64,000 nucleotides of DNA from Caulobacter flavus (lineage in GTDB: Bacteria > Pseudomonadota > Alphaproteobacteria > Caulobacterales > Caulobacteraceae): assembly GCF_003722335.1 (NCBI RefSeq), contig NZ_CP026100.1, forward strand, positions 3,260,001 through 3,324,000, written 5' to 3'. Position numbers and translations under genes: made by a program. Below the pieces are notes generated by a model. The model searched no databases. It had not been told where the DNA came from and saw only the letters and a program-made list of their open reading frames with translations. Each line of letters opens with the position of its first letter. Position 1 is the stretch's first letter. Shown here one piece after another: positions 32,064 through 40,986 of this stretch.

Positions 32064-33374
32064 ATGACCCACTTCACCCACGTCACCGACACCCGCCTGG
32101 TCGAAGCCAAGGGCGTGCGTCACCTGTACGGCAAGGCCGAGGGCGCCAACCTGCTGGTGCTCGACAATGTCGACCTGACCCTTTGCGAGAATGAGATCGT
32201 TGGCCTGCTGGGCCGCTCGGGATCGGGCAAGTCGACCCTGCTGCGCTCAATCGCCGGCCTGATCAAGCCGACCGAGGGCCAGATCGTCTTCCCGCCGCGC
32301 CCCGACGGCCCGACCCGCGTCAGCATGGTGTTCCAGAGCTTCGCGCTCTTTCCCTGGCTGACCGTGCTGCAGAACGTCGAGGTCGGGCTGGAGGCCAAGG
32401 GCGTGCGCGCCGACGAGCGCCGCAAGCGCGCCTTGGCGGCCATCGACCTGATCGGCCTGGACGGCTTCGAGAACGCCTATCCCAAGGAGCTGTCGGGCGG
32501 CATGCGCCAACGGGTCGGCCTGGCCCGCGCGCTGGTGGTCGATCCCTCGATCCTGCTGATGGACGAGCCCTTCTCGGCCCTGGACGTGCTGACTGCCGAG
32601 ACCCTGCGCACCGACCTGCTCGACCTGTGGAGCGAGGGCCGGATGCCGATCAAGTCGATCCTGATGGTCACCCACAACATCGAGGAGGCCGTGCTGATGT
32701 GCGACCGCATCCTGGTGTTCTCGTCCAATCCGGGCCGGGTGGTCCAGGCGATCAGGGTCGACCTGCCCCAGCCGCGCAATCGCCAGGACCCGGCCTTCCG
32801 CGACCTGGTCGAGCGGATCTACGCCCAGATGACCCGGCCCGACCAGGCGGCGGCCGCGCGCGACGGCGTCTTTCCCGGCATGGGCCTTGGCATGGTGCTG
32901 CCGCGCGTCTCGACCAACGTCATGGCCGGCCTGATCGAGGCGGTGCATGCCGCCCCGTTCGATGGCCAGGCGCCGATGTCCGACCTCGCCCAGGACCTGC
33001 AATACGAAGCCGACGAGTTGTTCCCGGTCGCCGAGACGCTGCAGCTGCTGCGGCTGGCCGAGCTGCGTGAGGGCGACCTGGTGCTGGCCGCCACCGCCCG
33101 CCGCTACGCCGAGGCTGAGGTCGACGCGCGCAAGGCGATCTTCGCCCAGCAGCTGCTGGCCCACGTACCCCTGGCCGCCCATGTGCGCCGGGTGCTGGAC
33201 GACCGGCCCAGCCACAGTGCGCCCGCCAGCCGGTTCCGCGACGAGCTGGAGGACTTCATGTCGCCCGACTACGCCGACCAGACCCTGCGGGCGGTGACCA
33301 ACTGGAGCCGTTACGCCGAAGTCTTCTCCTATGACGAGGGCGCTGACAGGTTCTGGCTGGAAGACGCCGTCTAG
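32064..33374 (+). CDS. NitT/TauT-type ABC ATPase with AAA-associated C-terminal domain
   Basis: A 436-residue ATPase: Walker A LLGRSGSGKSTLLRSIAGL, Q-loop MVFQSFALFPWLTVLQNVEV, signature LSGGMRQRVGLARALVVDPS, Walker B ILLMDEPFSALDVLTAETLR, H-loop MVTHNIEEAV. After about residue 260 there is an extra domain (MSDLAQDLQYEADELFPVAE, LAELREGDLVLAATARRYAE, SRFRDELEDFMSPDYADQTL) that matches the AAA-associated C-terminal domain found on ATPases paired with tandem permeases. It may sense a ligand or metabolic state. The pairing supports an importer or exporter that works without a classical binding protein. Confidence 0.9.
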   Translation: MTHFTHVTDTRLVEAKGVRHLYGKAEGANLLVLDNVDLTLCENEIVGLLGRSGSGKSTLLRSIAGLIKPTEGQIVFPPRPDGPTRVSMVFQSFALFPWLTVLQNVEVGLEAKGVRADERRKRALAAIDLIGLDGFENAYPKELSGGMRQRVGLARALVVDPSILLMDEPFSALDVLTAETLRTDLLDLWSEGRMPIKSILMVTHNIEEAVLMCDRILVFSSNPGRVVQAIRVDLPQPRNRQDPAFRDLVERIYAQMTRPDQAAAARDGVFPGMGLGMVLPRVSTNVMAGLIEAVHAAPFDGQAPMSDLAQDLQYEADELFPVAETLQLLRLAELREGDLVLAATARRYAEAEVDARKAIFAQQLLAHVPLAAHVRRVLDDRPSHSAPASRFRDELEDFMSPDYADQTLRAVTNWSRYAEVFSYDEGADRFWLEDAV

Positions 33375-33391
33375 GATCCCTGGGGAGGGCC

Positions 33392-34084
33392 ATGACCTTG
33401 AAACTCGCCTTCCTGGGCGCGGCCATCGCCGCGTCTAGCGTTCTAGTCGCGGCTGAGGCCCATGCATCCGGAAATGAGCACGTCGTCGATGACGCCGCAG
33501 TCGAGACACCGGGCGTTTGCCATCTGGAGACCTGGACCACTCGGTTTTCGCAACGGCAAGGCCTGCTCAATCTCTCGCCGGCCTGCACGCGCAAGGCCTG
33601 GCCCCGGCTGGAGATCGGCGGCGGGTTGCAGCGCGTCTGGAACGACGGCGCCGTCGAGACAACGGTGGGGCCGGCCTTGAAGCTCAACATCTTGCCGGAG
33701 GAGCGGGGCATCGGGCTTGGCCTGGCGGGCACGGCGGGCTACGGCGTGCGCGCGGGCCGTCTCGACACCGCCAGCCTGATCGCGCCGATGACGATCCCTG
33801 TCGGCCAGAAGGTGCGGATCAACTTGAACGCGGGGTGGAGCTATGTCCGCGCCGACACGAAGTCTCATGCGGCCTTTGTCGGCGCCCAGGCCGAATGGAC
33901 GTTGGCGCGGAACCTGACCTTGATGGCTGAGACCTTCCAACGAGAGGGGAGCGATGCCGGTGCTCAGTTCGGTATGCGTTGGAACCCGGGCGGGGGGCGA
34001 ATTGACCTTGATCTCGTTGCAGGACGCCGGATCGATGGCGCCAGGCCGCGCGCGATCTCCCTGGGACTGACCGTCCGACGGTGA
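33392..34084 (+). CDS. Secreted outer-membrane-like protein of the ABC operon
   Basis: A 230-residue protein with signal peptide (MTLKLAFLGAAIAASSVLVA). After a short segment with VCHLETWTTRF it shows alternating amphipathic strands (RLEIGGGLQRVWNDG, GPALKLNILPEERGIGLGLA, GYGVRAGRL, IAPMTIPVGQKVRINLNAGW, AQAEWTLARNLTLMAETFQ, GRIDLDLVAGRRIDG), as in small outer-membrane barrels. The final residue run ISLGLTVRR is not the usual aromatic end. It is 17 bp downstream of the ATPase gene. It could be the outer membrane component or a client of the transporter; no specific family was recognised. Confidence 0.6.
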   Translation: MTLKLAFLGAAIAASSVLVAAEAHASGNEHVVDDAAVETPGVCHLETWTTRFSQRQGLLNLSPACTRKAWPRLEIGGGLQRVWNDGAVETTVGPALKLNILPEERGIGLGLAGTAGYGVRAGRLDTASLIAPMTIPVGQKVRINLNAGWSYVRADTKSHAAFVGAQAEWTLARNLTLMAETFQREGSDAGAQFGMRWNPGGGRIDLDLVAGRRIDGARPRAISLGLTVRR

Positions 34085-34291
34085 GTGTCGGAGAGCGCTT
34101 AGTATGATGGCGAACGTCTAGGTTTTGGAGGCGAGCCAGCGTCAGCTCTTGGCGCAGGCAGGGCTCTGACGGACCGGGTAGGAGCTGCGGAATGGTGCCC
34201 ACGGCCTCGGTCTAGTTCTTCGTTGAAGGTGGGCGCCGGTACGAGGATCTCAGCAACCGGTTCCGCACCCGTAGGACATGCCCGCTATAGA
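34085..34291. other. Short intergenic region between convergent genes
   Basis: No gene seen. It separates the end of the transporter operon from the end of the LOV kinase gene, and no clear terminator stem with a T tract is visible. Confidence 0.3.
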
Positions 34292-36043
34292 TTATGCTTC
34301 GGCGGACCCGAAATCGGACGGCGTCCGACGCGGCGAAGGTTCAGTCTGGGCCAGCGCCTGGCGAACGCGATCCAGAAGCTCGACCCGCCGATAAGGCTTG
34401 CCGATCACGTCGAGCGAGGGTCGCGCCGGCCCTTCGACCAGGAGATCCTCGTTGTAGCCCGTGGTCAGCAGCACCGGCAGCTCCGGCCGCAGGCGCCGGA
34501 CCTCCTCGGCGAGCACGATACCATTGCGTCCGCCCGGCATGACGATATCGCTGAAGAGCAGGTCGAAGGTTTCGGGCGCGGATGAGAAGATCGCCAAGCC
34601 CTCGTCGCCCGACGAGGCCGTAGTCACCTGGTAGCCGGCGCTGGCCAGGATTTCGCGCGCCAGCGCCTGGACCTCGGGATTGTCCTCGACCAGGAGGATC
34701 CGCGCGCCATCGGCGGCAACCTCGATCGGCCCAGGCGCGGGCGAGGCGGCGGGCGGGGCCGGCACGCGCGGCGTGGCTTCAGGGGCGACCGGGAAGATCA
34801 GGCGGATCAGCGCGCCCTGTCCGGGTTCGCTTTCGATCTCGAGCCGGCCGCGCGATTGCTGCACGAAGCCGTGCGCCATGGCCAGGCCAAGGCCCGTGCC
34901 CTTGCCCACGCCCTTGGTGGTGAAGAACGGCTCCATGGCCCGCTCGAGCACGTGGCGCGGCATGCCCTCGCCTTCATCCCGCACCTCGACGGCCACGTAG
35001 TCACCGCTGGGCAGTTGCCGAGCCGCGGCGTCGCCGTTGAGATGCAGACTCTTCGTCGTGATCGTCACCACCCCACCGCCGGGCATGGCGTCGCGGGCGT
35101 TGATGACGATGTTAAGCAAGGCCATCTCGAAATGGTCGGCGTCGAGCAACACCGCGGGCAATCGTCGCCGCAGGTTCAGCTGCACGTCGATCTGGGAGCC
35201 GAGCGTGCTCTCCATCAACTCCCCGAAGTTTATGATCAGCTCGGACAGGTTGACGGCCGTCGGTTCCAGCCGGGTTTTGCGGGCAAACGCCAGCAGCTGG
35301 CGCGTGAGCTTGGCCCCGCGCTCCGCCGCCGATCGGGCCGCATCGATGTAGCGAAGGCTCCGGTTGTCCAGCGGGCGCGAGGCCAGGAGCTCGAGGTTGC
35401 CGTTGACCACCTGCAGAAGGTTGTTGAAGTCGTGGGCCAAGCCGGCCGTCAGCTGGCCGATGGCCTCCATCTTCTGGGATTGCCGGTAGGCCTGCTCGCT
35501 GTTGCGGCGGCGGCTGACGTCGAGCTGGCTGGCGAAGAAATAGAGAAGCTCGCCGGACGTGTCGTAGACCGGGCCGATGAACACCGCGTTCCAGAAGGGA
35601 CTGCCGTCGCGCTTGTAGTTGAGGATCTCGAGCGAGATCGCATCGGCCTTGGCCACCGCCTCGCGCATTTCGGCGATCGCCTCGCGGTCGGAGCCGGGCC
35701 CCTGCAGGAAGCGGCAGTTGCGGCCGAGGATTTCCGCCTCCTCGTAGCCGGTCAGATCCAGGAAGGCCTTGTTGGCAAAGACGATCGGATTGTCCGGCTT
35801 GTTGGGATCGGTCAGGATCATCGGCATCCGGGTCATCTCGACCGCGGCGAAGAAGACCCCGCCCCGTTCATTCAGGTCCGGACGCGTGATGGTGCTTTCT
35901 CGCCAATGGCGCCGGCCGGCGGCGCCGAGGGGCTCGGAAGGGCCATCGTCCAAGGTTCCGTTGGCCGGGACGCCGCGGCTCTGGCCGCCGCCTTCGATAT
36001 CTTCGGGCAGGTCTGGGCGGCTGTGATCGTCGTCGGCGGTCAA
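34292..36043 (-). CDS. LOV-domain hybrid histidine kinase
   Basis: A photoreceptor-type kinase of about 583 residues. LOV domain at about 65-170: MILTDPNKPDNPIVFANKAF, then GRNCRFLQG with the flavin-binding Cys, EILNYKRDGSPFWNAVFIGP and LLYFFASQLDVS. Transmitter: GLAHDFNNLLQVVNGNLELL (phosphoacceptor His), NIVINARDAMPGGG (N box), VRDEGEGMPRH, GKGTGLGLAMAHGFVQQSRG. Receiver: ARILLVEDNPEVQALAREIL with acidic pair, DLLFSDIVMPGGRNG with phospho-Asp, GKPYR. Start is uncertain: the frame is open to ATG 36160, but upstream residues look unnatural; TTG 36043 is a guess. Blue light should form a cysteinyl-flavin adduct that alters kinase activity. It is divergent from the other hybrid kinase gene. Confidence 0.88.
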   Translation of the reverse strand: MTADDDHSRPDLPEDIEGGGQSRGVPANGTLDDGPSEPLGAAGRRHWRESTITRPDLNERGGVFFAAVEMTRMPMILTDPNKPDNPIVFANKAFLDLTGYEEAEILGRNCRFLQGPGSDREAIAEMREAVAKADAISLEILNYKRDGSPFWNAVFIGPVYDTSGELLYFFASQLDVSRRRNSEQAYRQSQKMEAIGQLTAGLAHDFNNLLQVVNGNLELLASRPLDNRSLRYIDAARSAAERGAKLTRQLLAFARKTRLEPTAVNLSELIINFGELMESTLGSQIDVQLNLRRRLPAVLLDADHFEMALLNIVINARDAMPGGGVVTITTKSLHLNGDAAARQLPSGDYVAVEVRDEGEGMPRHVLERAMEPFFTTKGVGKGTGLGLAMAHGFVQQSRGRLEIESEPGQGALIRLIFPVAPEATPRVPAPPAASPAPGPIEVAADGARILLVEDNPEVQALAREILASAGYQVTTASSGDEGLAIFSSAPETFDLLFSDIVMPGGRNGIVLAEEVRRLRPELPVLLTTGYNEDLLVEGPARPSLDVIGKPYRRVELLDRVRQALAQTEPSPRRTPSDFGSAEA

Positions 36044-36233
36044 GGCAGATTTCCAAGCGGTGCAATGGTGGCCTGCACCAACGCGCGTTCTGGGCTCTGG
36101 TTCGCCTTGGCCCAAGCTTTGCGTTGCTGAAGCCTGACTTCGACGGCGACCGGAACTCACGCAAGCTTCACCGCGTTCGCGCCTGTTACAGTCCGGCGGC
36201 TTGAGCTAACGCTGGGACCAAAGAGGGTGGGCC

Positions 36234-39206
36234 GTGGACGTCATGAACGCCGATGCTGAAGGCCTGCCGCGTGCGGCGAGCCGCCAGTTGCAAGGCGGCG
36301 GCGCGGTCGGCGACCTGATCCGGGCCTACGACTGGTCCGAGGCCGGCCTGGGCCCAATCGACGCCTGGCCGGCGGAGCTCTTCACCACCGTCCAGACGAT
36401 CTTGTCGTCCCGCGTGCCGATGGTGATCCTGTGGGGGGGCGACGGGCGGCTGATCTACAATGAGGGCTATGCCGAGGTCTGCGGTCCTCGCCACCCGGCC
36501 GCGCTGGGCGGCAAGGTCCTTGACATCTGGCCCGAGGCTCGGGATTTCAATCAGAACGTCCTGGATCGCGGCTTGGCCGGCGAAGCGCTCCACTACGCGG
36601 CTCAGCCCCTGGAGCTTTGGCGGCTCGGGCGCGCTGAGCAGGTCTGGATGGATCTGGACTACACACCCGTTCGCGATGAGGCGGGACGACCGGTCGGCAT
36701 CCTGGCGATGGTCTTCGACATCACCCAGCGCGTCGTGGCCGAACAGCAACTGGCGACCAGCGCCCGGCTCTTCGGGTTCCTCGACCAGCTCGGGCAGGCC
36801 ATCAGTGCCCACAACACCGCCGACGACATCCTGCGGGTCACCACCCGCATGGTCGGCGAACACCTGGGCGTCTCCAACTGCGCCTATGCCGACATGGACG
36901 CGGACCAAGACGGTTTCACCATCCAGGGCGACTGGCACGACGCGGCCTCGCCCTCGATCGTCGGCCACTACAGCCTGGCCGACTTCGGAACCTTGGCGGT
37001 GCGGGAGTTGGGGGCTGGCCGGCCGCTGATCGTCAACGACAATCTCGCGGAACTGGCCCCGCACGAAGCCAAGACCTTCCAGGACATCGGCATTGCCGCC
37101 ACCATCTGCATGCCGCTGGTCAAGGCCGGGCGCCTGGTCGCCCTGATGGCGATCCATCACAAGGTCCCGCACCTCTGGACCAACTACGAACTCTCGGTCA
37201 TCCGCGCAGTGACCGAGCGGTCCTGGGCCCACGTCGAGCGCGTCGGTGCCGAGGTGGCCCTACGCCGACAGGAAGAACAGCTGCGCCTGGCCACCGACGC
37301 GGCCGAAGTCGGCCTCTGGGACGTGGACGTGGTCAACGACACGCTCTACTGGCCGCGCCGTCTGAAGCGGATGTTCGGTATCGTCACCGATCGCCCCGTC
37401 TCGATGGCCGACTTCTACGCGGGCCTGCATCCCGATGACCTCGACGCGACAACCAAGGCCTACGCGGCGGCGGCCGACCCCGCGGTGCGTGAGCTCTACG
37501 ACGTCGAGTACCGCACCGTCGGCCTGGACGATGGCGTGGTGCGCTGGGTGGCGGCCAAGGGGCGGGGCGTGTTCGATGGCGACCGGTGCCTGCGCGTCAT
37601 CGGCACGGCGATCGACGTCACCGCCCGCAAGGCCGATGAGCAGGCGCTTCAGGAACTCAACGAGACGCTCGAACGCCGCATTGTCGAGGGGATCGCCGAG
37701 CGGCGCCTGCTCGTCGATCTGGTAGAGAACACCGACGCCATCATCATCGTCATGGATCACGGATACCGCATCCTGGCGATCAACCGCGCTGGCATTCAGG
37801 CCTTCGAGGACGCCTACGGGGCCCGGCCCAAGGTCGGCGACAACATGCTCGCCCTGATCGGCGACCGGCCCGACGACGTCGCCGAGGTCAAGGCCGCGTG
37901 GGACCGCGCGCTGGCCGGGGAGGAGTATACCGACGTGCGCGCGTTTGGCAGCGCCGAGCACCAGCGCCGCTGGTTCGAATTGACCTTCCGCAACTACTAC
38001 GACGCCGAGGGCGATCTAGCCGGCGCCTATCAGTTTGTGTACGACGTGACGGCGCGCGTGGCCGAGCAGCGGCGCTTGGCCGAGGCCGAGGAGCAACTGA
38101 GGCAGTCGCAGAAGGTCGAACAACTAGGCCAGCTCACCGGTGGCGTCGCCCACGACTTCAACAACCTGCTGACCCCCATCATCGGCTCCCTGGACATGCT
38201 CGGCCGAAGGGGCCTGGGCACCGATCGCGAGCAGCGCCTGATCGCCGGCGCGCTGCAGTCCGCCGAGCGGGCCAGGACGCTCGTCCAGCGCCTGCTGGCC
38301 TTCGCCCGCCGCCAGCCCTTGCAGCCGACGGCCGTCGATACGGCGAGCTTGGTGACAGGCATGGGCGAACTCGTCGCGAGCACGACGGGTCCGCAGGTGC
38401 GGGTCGTGACCGACATCGCCCAGGGCCTGCCCATGGCCCATGGCGACCCCAACCAGCTCGAGATGGCCATCCTCAATCTCAGCGTTAACGCCCGCGACGC
38501 CATGCCGGACGGCGGCGACCTGAAGATCTCCGTGGCGCCCGCGACGGCGGGCGAAAAGCGGCCGGCGGGCCTGGCCGAGGGCCACTACGTCAAGATCACG
38601 GTGGCCGACACCGGCGCCGGCATGGACGCCGCCACGATCGAGCGGGCGATCGAACCCTTTTTCTCGACCAAGGGCGTCGGCAAGGGGACAGGTCTTGGTC
38701 TGTCGATGGTCCACGGGCTGGTTCAACAGCTGGGCGGCGCCTTGGAGATCACCAGCACGGTCGGATCCGGAACCTGCGTGACGCTCTGGCTGCCCGCGAG
38801 CACGGCGTCCGCCCCGGCCGTCGACCTTGGCGAGACCTCCCCCGGTCTCTACGTCAATCGCCTCGGCACGGTGCTCCTCGTCGACGATGAGGAGGTGGTG
38901 CGCGCCAGCACCGCCCACATGCTCGAGGAGATCGGCTTCCAGGTGATCGAGACCGGATCGGCCGAACATGCCCTGGCCGTTGTGCGGGAGCGCGACGACT
39001 TGGCGCTGCTGGTCACCGACCACCTCATGCCGGGCATGAACGGCGCCCAGCTGGTTCGCGCGGCCCGACTTGCCCGGCCCCGCCTGCCGGCGCTGATCAT
39101 CTCCGGCTATGCCGAGGCCGAGGGGGTGCCGCTGGATATGCCGCGCCTGACCAAACCCTTCCGGGCGCGGGAACTGTCGGACGCTATCGCCACGCTTCGA
39201 ATCTAG
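36234..39206 (+). CDS. Multi-PAS/GAF hybrid histidine kinase
   Basis: A 990-residue sensor kinase. PAS at about 30-170 (VILWGGDGRLIYNEGYAEVC), GAF at about 185-340 (GEHLGVSNCAYADMDADQDG, VNDNLAELAPHEAKTFQDIG), PAS at about 350-480 (AEVGLWDVDVVNDTLYWPRR, RWVAAKGRGVFDGD), PAS at about 490-620, transmitter with GGVAHDFNNLLTPIIGSLDM (His near 641), NLSVNARDAMPDGGDL, DTGAGMDAATIERAIEPFFS, GKGTGLGLSMVHGLVQQLGG, and receiver TVLLVDDEEVVRASTAHMLE, ALLVTDHLMPGMNG, LTKPFRARELS. No membrane segment is visible, so it is cytoplasmic. It is the full-length relative of the truncated gene at 14349-16349. GTG 36234 is used; ATG 36243 is an alternative. Confidence 0.9.
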   Translation: MDVMNADAEGLPRAASRQLQGGGAVGDLIRAYDWSEAGLGPIDAWPAELFTTVQTILSSRVPMVILWGGDGRLIYNEGYAEVCGPRHPAALGGKVLDIWPEARDFNQNVLDRGLAGEALHYAAQPLELWRLGRAEQVWMDLDYTPVRDEAGRPVGILAMVFDITQRVVAEQQLATSARLFGFLDQLGQAISAHNTADDILRVTTRMVGEHLGVSNCAYADMDADQDGFTIQGDWHDAASPSIVGHYSLADFGTLAVRELGAGRPLIVNDNLAELAPHEAKTFQDIGIAATICMPLVKAGRLVALMAIHHKVPHLWTNYELSVIRAVTERSWAHVERVGAEVALRRQEEQLRLATDAAEVGLWDVDVVNDTLYWPRRLKRMFGIVTDRPVSMADFYAGLHPDDLDATTKAYAAAADPAVRELYDVEYRTVGLDDGVVRWVAAKGRGVFDGDRCLRVIGTAIDVTARKADEQALQELNETLERRIVEGIAERRLLVDLVENTDAIIIVMDHGYRILAINRAGIQAFEDAYGARPKVGDNMLALIGDRPDDVAEVKAAWDRALAGEEYTDVRAFGSAEHQRRWFELTFRNYYDAEGDLAGAYQFVYDVTARVAEQRRLAEAEEQLRQSQKVEQLGQLTGGVAHDFNNLLTPIIGSLDMLGRRGLGTDREQRLIAGALQSAERARTLVQRLLAFARRQPLQPTAVDTASLVTGMGELVASTTGPQVRVVTDIAQGLPMAHGDPNQLEMAILNLSVNARDAMPDGGDLKISVAPATAGEKRPAGLAEGHYVKITVADTGAGMDAATIERAIEPFFSTKGVGKGTGLGLSMVHGLVQQLGGALEITSTVGSGTCVTLWLPASTASAPAVDLGETSPGLYVNRLGTVLLVDDEEVVRASTAHMLEEIGFQVIETGSAEHALAVVRERDDLALLVTDHLMPGMNGAQLVRAARLARPRLPALIISGYAEAEGVPLDMPRLTKPFRARELSDAIATLRI

Positions 39207-39669
39207 GTCGTCCTAACAGGCCCCGCCCGGCTACGGAGGTGGCCGCCCAGCCCCGATCCCCGGACCAGAGCGTTCTTCGCATGAAAGCCAACGCGCGAAG
39301 GCGCCCCGGCGGGACCGGGGCGCGGTGTGCGCTCGAGCCGGGCTTGGCGAGCGCGCTGGCCGATGGGCCCTATGGTGTTCGGCCTGGCACGCCCCGGGGC
39401 CAGGCGCGCCCTAGCGGAAGGGGCACGTGTCGACGCCTTGTCGTGATGCCTGATCAGGCCGCTTTTCGAAGACCATCGCTCGCGGGGCCGAGGATCGGCT
39501 GTCGCAACGTCTTGTGAACATTGTCTGACCTCCTGAACGACATCGAAACACGATTGGAAGCCTGAACGCGGCTTCGCCACGATGTCCTGGAGGTTTTACG
39601 CGCAAGCCGTCCGAAACGTTCCGCGTCCGGACCTTAGGCCGCCACGACGATTTTGCGCGCGTCGACCTC
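39207..39669. other. Intergenic region with a strong hairpin
   Basis: No credible gene. A perfect hairpin lies at 39301-39323 (gcgccccgg, loop cggga, ccggggcgc) without a T tract, possibly the end of the kinase transcript or an RNA-level element. The right part becomes AT-richer toward the heat-shock promoter. Confidence 0.4.
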
Positions 39670-39697
39670 TTGACGTTTTTCGCTGTTTTTCTAATTC
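39670..39697 (+). promoter_or_regulatory. Candidate promoter of the small heat-shock gene
   Basis: ttgacg at 39670-39675 and taattc at 39692-39697 with a 16-bp spacer, in an AT-rich patch about 100 bp upstream of the start. The -35 box also fits cttgac of heat-shock sigma promoters. No CIRCE element was found. Confidence 0.35.
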
Positions 39698-39795
39698 GTC
39701 GCGTACTTGCCGGGTGCCGACAGGGCCTGGCGCCTGGGGCGCGCAGCTCTCGGCTCAGCGCCCCTCATGTCCAACTTGCTTGCGAGGAGATGGAA

Positions 39796-40278
39796 ATGAG
39801 CACTGCGTTTGATTTCACCCCGCTCTATAGATCGATGATCGGCGTCGATCGCATGGTCGACCTGGTGGAAACCGCGCTGCGCGGCGGCGCGGGCGCCCAC
39901 TATCCGCCTTACGACATCGAAAAGACCGGCGAGGACACTTACCGCATCTCGCTGGCGCTCGCCGGCTTCGCGCCGACGGACCTTGAGGTCACCACCGAGC
40001 GCAACCTCCTGGTGATCAAGGGCCAAAAGGCGAGCAACCAGGCTCAGGCGGGCCGGACGTTCTTGCACCAGGGCCTGGCCCAGCGCGCCTTTGAACGCCG
40101 CTTCGAGCTGGCCGACTATGTGGTCGTCAAGGACGCCGTCCACGCCCATGGTGTCCTGTCGATCGACCTGGCGCGTGAGGTGCCCGAAGCCCTGAAGCCC
40201 AGGCAGATCCCCATCGGCCTCGGCGCGGACCGCCAGGTCCTGGCGCTCAAGCCGGCCAAGGCCCGCAAGGCCGCATAA
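39796..40278 (+). CDS. Small heat-shock protein, Hsp20/IbpA type
   Basis: A 160-residue alpha-crystallin-domain chaperone. N-terminus: MSTAFDFTPLYRSMIGVDRM, VDLVETALRGG; then YPPYDIEKTGEDTYRISLAL, AGFAPTDLEVTTERNLLVIK, GQKASNQAQAGRTFLHQGLA, QRAFERRFELADYVVVKDAV, HAHGVLSIDLAREVPEALKP. The sequence NGVLxIxL-like motif near the end appears as HGVLSIDLAREVPE, and the YPPYDIE and RAFERRF boxes are typical of IbpA. Start at 39796 is set by aggag six bases upstream. It prevents aggregation of unfolded proteins. The small gene at 40291 follows after 12 bp and is likely cotranscribed. Confidence 0.92.
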   Translation: MSTAFDFTPLYRSMIGVDRMVDLVETALRGGAGAHYPPYDIEKTGEDTYRISLALAGFAPTDLEVTTERNLLVIKGQKASNQAQAGRTFLHQGLAQRAFERRFELADYVVVKDAVHAHGVLSIDLAREVPEALKPRQIPIGLGADRQVLALKPAKARKAA

Positions 40279-40290
40279 GGGAGCCCCGCG

Positions 40291-40554
40291 ATGCGGACCC
40301 AAACCCTATCGACCGATCGGGCGCGTCCATGGCCGGTTCGCCCGGCCGTCGGCTTCCTCCATCCGCTGGAGGTCATCAAGGACCAGGATCTAACAACCGC
40401 TGAAAAGCGGGAGATCCTGGCGGCCTGGGCCTCCGACGCCAGCGCGGTGGAGCACCGGCCAAGTCAAAGATGGCTCTTGGGAACACCCGCGCCGGTACCC
40501 CTCAGCGAGGTCCTTTCGGCGCTGAAGCGGCTTGACCGCAACCTGTTCTCTTGA
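40291..40554 (+). CDS. Small conserved-looking protein after hsp20
   Basis: An 87-residue protein: GFLHPLEVIKDQDLTTAEKR, EILAAWASDASAVEHRPSQR, WLLGTPAPVPLSEVLSALKR, LDRNLF. The phrase F-x-P-x-x-V-x-x-D-x-x-LTxxEKRxILAxWASDAxAVE recurs in many alphaproteobacterial proteins of this size from my memory of such genes, but no functional name is known. gggag lies upstream of the ATG. It is probably translated from the same transcript as the heat-shock gene, which suggests a stress role. Confidence 0.65.
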   Translation: MRTQTLSTDRARPWPVRPAVGFLHPLEVIKDQDLTTAEKREILAAWASDASAVEHRPSQRWLLGTPAPVPLSEVLSALKRLDRNLFS

Positions 40555-40617
40555 GTTGGGGCAGGCGGCCGGCCATGAGCGCCGGCCGCCATCTTGTCCA
40601 TGATGCGCCGCGGCGGG

Positions 40618-40986
40618 CTAGGCGGCCAGGGTCGTGGCCGCGGTCCGCATGCGCCGCAGGGCGGCGGTCAGGTCCGCTAGCGCCAGGGCGAAGGTCGATC
40701 CGCTACGCACCGCCCTTTGGGCCTCCGACCATTGACCGCGACAGATGAGGTCCGCCACCGCGCCGGCCTGCTGGTGAAAGGCCCGGTGGGTCTCCAGTAG
40801 CCCCAGATAGGCATGGTTGCCGGCCCAGCGCCGGGATCCATCCCCATGGAGCCAGCACCCTGCCGGGCAAAGGCGATCCGATCGCAGGGCGGCTGCATCG
40901 ATCGGTTGGCGCTCGGTAATGGCCGCGACGAGCGCTTCGCGGACTTGAGTGTGTTGCTGTGCTTGTTCCTGAAAATCCATGACCAA
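40618..40986 (-). CDS. Stand-alone CZB (chemoreceptor zinc-binding) domain protein
   Basis: A 122-residue helical protein with CZB features: HTQVREALVAAITERQPIDA (early helix with His), LCPAGCWLHGDG (the C-x-x-G-x-W-L box with zinc Cys), then YLGLLETHRAFHQQAGAVAD (the H-x-x-F-H pair). Those His and Cys residues form the 3His/1Cys zinc site. CZB domains are usually fused to chemoreceptors or diguanylate cyclases and sense zinc or hypochlorous acid through the Cys. Here there is no fused output domain. The response regulator gene at 41275 is the nearest signalling partner, in divergent orientation. Confidence 0.7.
   Translation of the reverse strand: MVMDFQEQAQQHTQVREALVAAITERQPIDAAALRSDRLCPAGCWLHGDGSRRWAGNHAYLGLLETHRAFHQQAGAVADLICRGQWSEAQRAVRSGSTFALALADLTAALRRMRTAATTLAA

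Noticed and set aside
39301..39323. Hairpin considered as an intrinsic terminator
   Set aside because: Perfect 9-bp stem but no T tract; kept only as a structured site within the intergenic description.
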